Below are positions 58,939 through 64,000 of a stretch of DNA of 64,000 nucleotides, piece by piece; position 1 is the first letter of the stretch; each line of letters begins with the position of its first letter. The notes beneath the pieces were generated by a model that had not been told where the DNA came from, ran no database searches, and saw nothing but the letters and a program-made list of their open reading frames with translations. The stretch comes from an uncultured Prevotella sp. GTDB lineage: Bacteria > Bacteroidota > Bacteroidia > Bacteroidales > Bacteroidaceae. The stretch lies in the NCBI GenBank assembly GCA_946186115.1, contig CAMHLV010000003.1:1-64000 (forward strand). Reading direction: 5' to 3'. The position numbers and the translations under genes are program-made.

Positions 58939-59350
58939 TACAATATACAGCTATATCCCAAGTCCCCGTTTCTTTGTTCCATCCCAATTTGTGAGTTCTT
59001 CGACAAGCAAAGCGGCAAAGCCGAGCGCATCAGCATTGCTATTGCTGCCACCGACTGACTGTCCTCTCATTGACCAACCACTCCTGTTCACTTATTACAT
59101 GCAGTGCCCGTATCCATATCTTCTGTCATATAGTTCTTTTATGCGCAGTTCTTCAAATGCATCAAAAGTGAGAAATGCTTCAGCAACATCAGATAAAGAA
59201 ACTGTTCGGAAATCCCGAACAGTTTACCTTTTATTGTTGAACTTGTGCATTTTTTGCACAGGTTGCTTCTTCCTATTCGTTTGCAATATTGCAATTACCA
59301 ATGTGTCAGGCAGAGGTGGGCAGTAACAACTAAATTGAGACAATCATTCC
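58939..59350. other. Non-coding remnant region between direct repeats
   Basis: No intact gene. On the minus strand, codons reading VSLSDVAEAFLTFDAF then ELRIKELYDRRYGYGH end in a stop near 59097, which looks like the tail of a lost gene. A perfect 11-bp stem (59199-59209 with 59215-59225) follows. The whole stretch looks like decayed accessory DNA. Confidence 0.5.
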
Positions 59351-59686
59351 TTATTCTTCAACGACTTCCCAATGCCCGCCTTTATCAGGCCCAATACGTT
59401 TTATTACGCCTCTTTCTTGTAGAGATTTAATATGTTTTGCAACAGTTCTGTGAATAATACCAATAGAATCTGCCATTTCCTGAGTCGTGACATATGGATC
59501 AACTCGAATTAAATCAAGTATTTTCTGTGTACTTTTCTGTGTACTTTTCTGTGTAGTATCACTGTTGCTACCCTGTAAAGTTGACATATAGGGTATCTCT
59601 ATACGATAAACATCCTGTTCTTCTATAATGGGTTCCTTACCATTAGTATAGAGTGAGGATTTGAAAAAAATGTAGCATTTAGCCAA
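59351..59686 (-). pseudogene. 3' fragment of an AlbA_2/Schlafen-type ATP-binding regulator
   Basis: The open frame begins at a TTG after a stop at 59701, and its first recognisable residues (KSSLYTNGKEPIIEEQDVYRIEIPY) belong to the end of an AlbA_2-type protein. A linker of STQK repeats follows, then a winged helix-turn-helix (VTTQEMADSIGIIHRTVAKHI; the end ...GGHWEVVEE). The N-terminal nucleic-acid-binding domain is missing. A 12-bp direct repeat (59521-59555) encodes the STQK units. Confidence 0.65.
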
Positions 59687-59746
59687 ACAAATTGCATTTT
59701 ATCCCCTTATATCCCCCATTTCTTCGTATATTCTACAAAAACAAAT

Positions 59747-59833
59747 CAGCGAGACAAACAAACTACTGCTATTTATCTCGCTGATTATTAATACTATGAC
59801 TCAATACCGAGCCTTAATACTCATCCTCGTTGA
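59747..59833. repeat. Direct repeat copy 2 (DUF2795 gene 3' end and terminator)
   Basis: Matches 57769-57856. Here the block is in its intact context, as the 3' end and terminator hairpin (CAGCGAGA / TCTCGCTG) of the gene ending at 59814. This suggests copy 1 was created from this one. Confidence 0.85.
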
Positions 59834-60035
59834 AGAGGAAATCTTCTTTAGTGGGATAGTCGGGCCAAATGTCCTCGATACTTTCGTAAACGTCGCCCTC
59901 GTCTTCTATTTCCTGCAGATTCTCAAGAACCTCCAGGGGAGCACCTGAGCGGATGGCATAATCTATCAGTTCGTCCTTGGTTGCGGGCCAGGGTGCGTCT
60001 TCGAGTTTTGAAGCTAATTCTAGTGTCCAATACAT
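59814..60035 (-). CDS. DUF2795 family small protein
   Basis: A 73-aa acidic protein. The motif MYWTLELASKLEDAPWPATK then ELIDYAIRSGAPLEVLENLQ is the DUF2795 fold signature, followed by an acidic tail EDEGDVYESIEDIWPDYP. The family is often found as a stand-alone small protein in Bacteroidota; its function is unknown. It has its own -7 box (60102-60109) and follows the PduO gene on the same strand. Confidence 0.82.
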   Translation of the reverse strand: MYWTLELASKLEDAPWPATKDELIDYAIRSGAPLEVLENLQEIEDEGDVYESIEDIWPDYPTKEDFLFNEDEY

Positions 60036-60044
60036 AGTTTTATT

Positions 60045-60077
60045 TACGATTTACAGTTTTACGATTTTCGATTTATT
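60045..60077. repeat. Imperfect 7-bp period tract in the DUF2795 leader
   Basis: TTTACGA, TTTACAG, TTTTACGA, TTTTCGA, TTTATTT lie between the -7 box at 60102 and the ATG at 60035. The units are looser than in the other arrays. Confidence 0.45.
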
Positions 60078-60101
60078 TGCTCTCGTTTTTGATTTTGCCC
60101 G

Positions 60102-60109
60102 CAAAAGTA
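60102..60109 (-). promoter_or_regulatory. -7 box (TACTTTTG) of the DUF2795 gene
   Basis: A TAnnTTTG match on the minus strand, 66 bases upstream of the ATG at 60035 and just past the PduO stop. Confidence 0.6.
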
Positions 60110-60121
60110 CTATATTTTTTC

Positions 60122-60685
60122 TTATTCGCAAGCATTCTGCCAAGTTTTTTCACTTTTGCCTGCAATAAAATTCAACTTTTTGGCCAAAACGAAGAGATAA
60201 TCGCTAAGACGATTGATGTATTGAAGCACTTCGGGCGATACAATGGCCACTGCTGACAATGCTACAATGCAGCGCTCGGCACGACGGCATACCGTACGAC
60301 ATACATGAGCTTGGGCAGCAGCATGACATCCTCCGGGGAGAATGAAACCTTGCCGCTCGGGCAATTCATGCATGATGTTATCAACTTCGTTTTCAAGGAG
60401 TTCAATCTCACCTTCATGAAGGTGGGCAGAGGGATAGAGTGGTGTGGTTTCCTGGTCGGTGGCCAGATTAGTGCAAAGGTTGAACAGGTTGTTCTGGATG
60501 CGGTAAACCATGTCGAGTTCATGCCCTTCTGGCAGCAGTGCTGCAAGGAGGCCGAGATGTGAACTGAGTTCATCTACTGTGCCGTATGCTTCGAGGCGCT
60601 CACTGGCTTTTGAAACACGCTGTCCTCCCACAAGCGATGTCAGCCCTTGATCGCCTCCACGTGTGTAAACTTTTATAATCTTCAT
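60122..60685 (-). CDS. Cob(I)alamin adenosyltransferase, PduO type
   Basis: A 187-aa enzyme that transfers adenosyl from ATP to cob(I)alamin, making coenzyme B12. Motifs: the ATP-binding N terminus KVYTRGGDQGLTSLVGGQRV (4-23), EAYGTVDELSSHLG (near 33), and CRTVCRRAERCIVALS then INRLSDYLFVLAKKLN near the C terminus. Length is normal. It fits the corrinoid theme of the BtuD-like ATPase and CobD-like enzyme at 20.6-22.4 kb, though they are far apart. Confidence 0.94.
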   Translation of the reverse strand: MKIIKVYTRGGDQGLTSLVGGQRVSKASERLEAYGTVDELSSHLGLLAALLPEGHELDMVYRIQNNLFNLCTNLATDQETTPLYPSAHLHEGEIELLENEVDNIMHELPERQGFILPGGCHAAAQAHVCRTVCRRAERCIVALSAVAIVSPEVLQYINRLSDYLFVLAKKLNFIAGKSEKTWQNACE

Positions 60686-60708
60686 AGCTTCTATTTATAA
60701 CGACGCTG

Positions 60709-60716
60709 CAAATATA
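60709..60716 (-). promoter_or_regulatory. -7 box (TATATTTG) of the PduO gene
   Basis: A TAnnTTTG match on the minus strand, 23 bases before the ATG at 60685. No cobalamin-riboswitch-length leader is available between them. Confidence 0.65.
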
Positions 60717-60762
60717 GTAATTTTATTTGTATAACTGCATGGTTTGGATGAAAAAGTAAACG

Positions 60763-60798
60763 GACAGGCTCCCCAACCCGCGGGTTGGGGAGCCTGTC
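60763..60798. terminator. Terminator palindrome downstream of susD
   Basis: A perfect 36-bp palindrome (60763-60780 with 60781-60798) centred on CGCG. T-rich tracts follow on both strands. It closes the SusC/SusD unit and insulates the PduO gene. Confidence 0.85.
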
Positions 60799-60822
60799 TG
60801 TTTTACTGATATAAAGTAGCTA

Positions 60823-63054
60823 TTACTCTGGCAATGTGTCAGCCAGCGGGTCGAACAAACCGTCGGCATTGCGACCTAAGTCATGCCAACCCACGGTCTG
60901 GTGCAGCGTCACGTTATTGCTCATGGCGTTGCTCTTAAGACCCAGGAAGTAGTACTTGGGCAGATAGGTAATAGTCAGTGCATCGTCGTTACCGTCGGCA
61001 TTGACATCCTTACGCTCCAGATAGGTGTCATAGAAGTTGGCCAAAGCCTCCACGTTGGCATCGGCATAGGCACCATTGGCATACGTCATGTCCTCATCCA
61101 GCGTCAAAGCCTTCGGGCGATTGCCCGTGGTCGGGTCAGTAGCTGAAGCCGTCTTGCAGTAGAGCACAATATTGTGGCGCTTGGTACCGTTAAGCGGGCT
61201 GACACCCAGATAGGTGCAGGTGTTGCCGCCAAAGCCCGTCAGTGCCCAGCTGCTCTTCAGTGCAGACTGCCCCTGACCACCGTCGAAGAGCATCCAACGA
61301 CGCATGGTGTCGAAGCGCTTGCCTTCGAAAGCCAACTCAATCTGGCGCTCATAGAGCACGGCAGCAATAGCCTCCTGACGACTGCCCATTGAAGACAGGC
61401 CGTAGTTGTTTTCAGATGTATAGCCTACACGAGCACGAATCTGCTGCAGGGCAGCAACGGCCTCGCTGATGTGGTTGGCAGCAGCGGCAGCCTCGGCGAA
61501 GTTCAGCAGCACCTCGGCATAGCGTACAGTCAACAGCGGAGCAGCGCACTTCATGAAGCCCTTCGGGTTAGAGTTGCTGATGAGGAACTGGTAAAGCACA
61601 TTGGTGGTCAGGTGGTAGTCCTGTGTACGCTTGCGCAGATAGATGGACTTGCCACCCGACTTGTCGGTACCACCGCTCAGCAGCTCGGGCCAGTAGCCAC
61701 TGCTGGTGCCTGTACTGACGAGGTCGCTCTCCTTGTCGTTCCACTGATAGCTCCACAGCTGGTAGCTGGTTCCCGTAGGATAGACGTCAGCAGGAACAAT
61801 AGCTTTCAATGCCTCGTCAGCAAGGTTGTTAGCACCCTCGCTGAACTGCCACTCTGTGCCGGGGAAGGCAAACGTGCGATAGAAGCGCGGGTCGCGGTTC
61901 AGCCAGAACTTCTTCTTGTCATAGGAAATGCTGCTCTCCGAAGGCTTCTTACCGTCGGCCATGGGGAAGAGGTCTACCATCTCGGCCGTAGGCTGGATGC
62001 CACCGCCACCATTGGTATTGCTGGGACGGATAGCGTTCTCCCAATTGTTCCACTTACCGTAGTCGGGCTGTCCGCTGACGTTGTCGTTAGTGTTGTGCAG
62101 TGTCACAAACACAGCTTCGCGGGTATTGCCGTCGCCACCGTCATAGCTGGTCCAGATGCGGTTCCAGTTGGCAGCGTTCTTCTCACCACCATTGCTGGCA
62201 TAAGCCAGACCGAAGCCACCTTCCTGCAACAGCTCCAGTGCCTTCTTGTTAGCCTCGTAGGCTGCTTCCCAGCGGGCAGCATCGTCCGCACGGTTGAAGA
62301 GCGGGCTGGCATAGAACAGGAGCACATAGCCCTTCAGAGCCTGAGCCAGACCCGAGGTAATGCGACCATAGTCTGTTCCATCGTTGCTCCACTTGGCAGG
62401 CAGCATGGCTGCAGCCTTGTCAAGGTCGCTACAGATAAAGTCTATACAGTCCTTGGTAGTCTGGCGCTGCACGACGAGTCCGTCTGCATGGCTGCCAATA
62501 GGATCCTGCACATAATCGATAATAGGCACACCGCCATAGAGCTTCACCATGCTATAGTACATATAGGCACGGAAGAAGTAGGCCTGTCCTAACAGAGGCG
62601 CCTTGTCTTCCTCGGAAATCGAGGTAGAGTTAGTAACACCCTCAATGATGTCGTTACAGTTGCGGATATGTCCCCAAGGGCTATACGTATCGTTGGCCAC
62701 GAAGAAGTGGTCATAGACATTGTCGTAGGTCAGCTCCTCCTGCGGGTTAATCCACAGCGTAAAGCCACCATACTCCTCGGTGCTCTTCGACCAGTCGTCC
62801 TGATTACCTATGCTGGTCCAATCGTTCTGGTAGTTAGCACCATTTCCGCTACCGGACCTACTGGTCGGCAACAGCCAGAAGTAGATGCTGTTCAGACGTT
62901 CCGTAGCAGCAGCCACAGAGCCGTATGTGTTCGAGGCGTCGAAGTTGCCGTAGTTCTTCTTCTCCTCCAGGAAGCTGTCGCTGCAAGCAGTAAGACCAGC
63001 TGTCATGGCCAGCGCAACAACGTAACCGAATTGAAATAGTTTTTTCATATTCAT
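60823..63054 (-). CDS. SusD/RagB-family outer-membrane glycan-binding lipoprotein
   Basis: A 743-aa surface lipoprotein pairing with SusC to import glycans. The signal peptide ends in a lipobox GLTAC (Cys near 24). The TPR-like helices of the SusD fold are seen in APLLGQAYFFRAYMYYSMVKLYGG (broken for length) near 155 and RYAEVLLNFAEAAAAANHIS near 510. It is longer than most SusD proteins (about 500-650 aa). The start may be the second Met (MKKLFQF). It is 15 bp downstream of the SusC gene. Confidence 0.93.
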   Translation of the reverse strand: MNMKKLFQFGYVVALAMTAGLTACSDSFLEEKKNYGNFDASNTYGSVAAATERLNSIYFWLLPTSRSGSGNGANYQNDWTSIGNQDDWSKSTEEYGGFTLWINPQEELTYDNVYDHFFVANDTYSPWGHIRNCNDIIEGVTNSTSISEEDKAPLLGQAYFFRAYMYYSMVKLYGGVPIIDYVQDPIGSHADGLVVQRQTTKDCIDFICSDLDKAAAMLPAKWSNDGTDYGRITSGLAQALKGYVLLFYASPLFNRADDAARWEAAYEANKKALELLQEGGFGLAYASNGGEKNAANWNRIWTSYDGGDGNTREAVFVTLHNTNDNVSGQPDYGKWNNWENAIRPSNTNGGGGIQPTAEMVDLFPMADGKKPSESSISYDKKKFWLNRDPRFYRTFAFPGTEWQFSEGANNLADEALKAIVPADVYPTGTSYQLWSYQWNDKESDLVSTGTSSGYWPELLSGGTDKSGGKSIYLRKRTQDYHLTTNVLYQFLISNSNPKGFMKCAAPLLTVRYAEVLLNFAEAAAAANHISEAVAALQQIRARVGYTSENNYGLSSMGSRQEAIAAVLYERQIELAFEGKRFDTMRRWMLFDGGQGQSALKSSWALTGFGGNTCTYLGVSPLNGTKRHNIVLYCKTASATDPTTGNRPKALTLDEDMTYANGAYADANVEALANFYDTYLERKDVNADGNDDALTITYLPKYYFLGLKSNAMSNNVTLHQTVGWHDLGRNADGLFDPLADTLPE

Positions 63055-63069
63055 ATCGTGCTTGAATAA

Positions 63070-64000
63070 TTAGAATGAAACATTGACACCCAGTGTGAAC
63101 TTACGCAAGTTCGGGTAGCGTGTATAAGTACCTCCCCATGAAGCCCAGCTCTTGTCGGGATAGGGATTATAGAGGTTGAGGGCATTCTGGACGGTGAGGT
63201 TCAGTCGTACGCTGCTCAGTCCTACATAGTTAATCCACTGCTTAGGCAGTGTCCATGCCACCGTGACATTGCGCAGAGCTACCGTAGCAGCATTGACCAT
63301 CCAGAAAGTAGAAGCTACCTGGTTGACATTTGAATAGCGCATGTTAGGCATATAAGCGTCACGGTTGGCAGCAACCGTAATATTACCATCGACATCATAA
63401 ATGTCCTTGTAGTTGAACATGTCAACAAAAGACGAAGGCATGTTAGCATACTCATAGTCGCTGGCAGCCTGACGATAGTTGGTCTGGATAACAGCCTTGG
63501 CACCCCATGCTGCAGCCAACTGTGCCGACAGGGAGAGGCTCTTCCAGCTACCGCCGAAGTTCAGCGTGAAACCGTAAGGATTGCTGCTGCGCTCGCTGAT
63601 ACGAATCATATCGTTTTTGTCAACCTTGCCGTCGGGCTCACCCCATGTGCCGTCACCATTGTTCTGACCGCGCACATCCTCATACATCAGCATACCGGGA
63701 TAGACAGCATCCTTCTTCATGCCCATGTATTCCGTAATGTTATACTTGGCAAAGTATTCCTCAATGTCCTGCTGGCTACGGAACATGCCGATGCACTTGT
63801 AGCCCCAGACACCACGGTCGGCACGCTCACCGCGTACGATACCGTCCAAGTCGGGAATAGCCTGGAAGTTGCTCTCCAGAATCTTGTTGTCGCTATAGCC
63901 GGTGGTCACCTTGGCCCAGTACTGAACGTCCTTGCCTATCTTGTCGCGCCAGCCCAGCGTCAGCTCCCAACCCCAGGAATCAATCTCACCGTAGTTCTCA
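63070..64000 (-). CDS. SusC-like TonB-dependent outer-membrane transporter, C-terminal part (truncated by window edge)
   Basis: The frame is open from the stop at 63070 through the right edge of the window, so only about 310 C-terminal residues are visible. They are beta-barrel strands typical of SusC/RagA (SWGWELTLGWRDKIGKDV; PYGFTLNFGGSWKSLSLSAQ; VAWTLPKQWINYVGLSSVRL; ending FTLGVNVSF with terminal Phe). The codon at 63909 is GTG and internal. With SusD it imports an unknown glycan; its substrate would be judged from genes to the right. Confidence 0.92.
   Translation of the reverse strand, partial: ENYGEIDSWGWELTLGWRDKIGKDVQYWAKVTTGYSDNKILESNFQAIPDLDGIVRGERADRGVWGYKCIGMFRSQQDIEEYFAKYNITEYMGMKKDAVYPGMLMYEDVRGQNNGDGTWGEPDGKVDKNDMIRISERSSNPYGFTLNFGGSWKSLSLSAQLAAAWGAKAVIQTNYRQAASDYEYANMPSSFVDMFNYKDIYDVDGNITVAANRDAYMPNMRYSNVNQVASTFWMVNAATVALRNVTVAWTLPKQWINYVGLSSVRLNLTVQNALNLYNPYPDKSWASWGGTYTRYPNLRKFTLGVNVSF

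Noticed and set aside
60686..60708. Cobalamin riboswitch upstream of the PduO gene
   Set aside because: The leader is about 20 nt, far too short.
61471..62592. 373-codon plus-strand ORF opposite susD
   Set aside because: A shadow frame; susD has a clear lipobox and family motifs.

Overview
The window reads as chromosomal DNA of a Prevotella-like member of the Bacteroidota (Prevotellaceae; rumen or gut type). The reasons are: promoters of the form TAnnTTTG with no strong Shine-Dalgarno sequences; a SusC/SusD pair; GPH symporter, GH10 and GH43 genes in the order I recall for the xyn cluster of Prevotella bryantii; Bacteroidota-specific families (DUF3108, DUF4292, DUF2851, Big_5 lipoprotein, SusD); and a type-A-like secretion tail on a CotH protein. 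Several open frames begin at TTG or GTG codons that lie inside or upstream of a -7 box. In those cases I used the first plausible ATG downstream and say so.

Layout. 1-1.9 kb: end of an acyltransferase and a CotH-like kinase. 1.9-5.2 kb: nadA, an AT-rich intergenic region with DnaA boxes (candidate oriC), a TrmH-type methyltransferase and two unrecognised genes. 5.2-16 kb: housekeeping block (polA, polyprenyl synthase, deoC, MazG-like, small membrane protein, dtd, uvrC, apt, mnmG) with two perfect parS sites flanking apt, which suggests the region is origin-proximal. 16-22.4 kb: GH3-like protein, Big_5 lipoprotein, DUF3108 protein, a lone FecE/BtuD-type ATPase and a CobD-like aminotransferase. 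22.4-33.6 kb: xylan-utilisation region. The minus strand carries symporter, GH10, GH43 and an ECF sigma factor; the plus strand carries a SASA esterase, then HAD, upp, a CE2-like esterase and a kinase-less Reg_prop/AraC regulator. 33.6-39.5 kb: AAA+ ATPase, a structured intergenic region, a second upp and pnp. 39.7-50 kb: DUF2851, thioesterase, dprA, ComEA-like, CYTH, a 47-aa membrane protein, prfB, an S23-type four-helix protein, acyl-CoA synthetase, ArgE-like deacylase and an outer-membrane barrel. 50-51.7 kb: HEPN/MNT module and a Cof phosphatase. 51.8-56.6 kb: operon dut, TPR, DUF4292, EnvC-like. 56.6-60.7 kb: hydroxyacid dehydrogenase, a block of gene fragments bounded by direct repeats, DUF2795 and PduO. 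60.8-64 kb: SusD and the end of SusC, which opens a polysaccharide-utilisation locus continuing off the right edge.

The least explained pattern is a set of intergenic arrays with a 7-bp period. Their sequences differ but share the same layout, and they sit against promoters and stop codons throughout the window. One pair forms a perfect 31-bp inverted repeat around the S23-type gene, and another array encodes the signal peptide of the TPR protein. No tRNA, rRNA, CRISPR array or transposase gene was seen.
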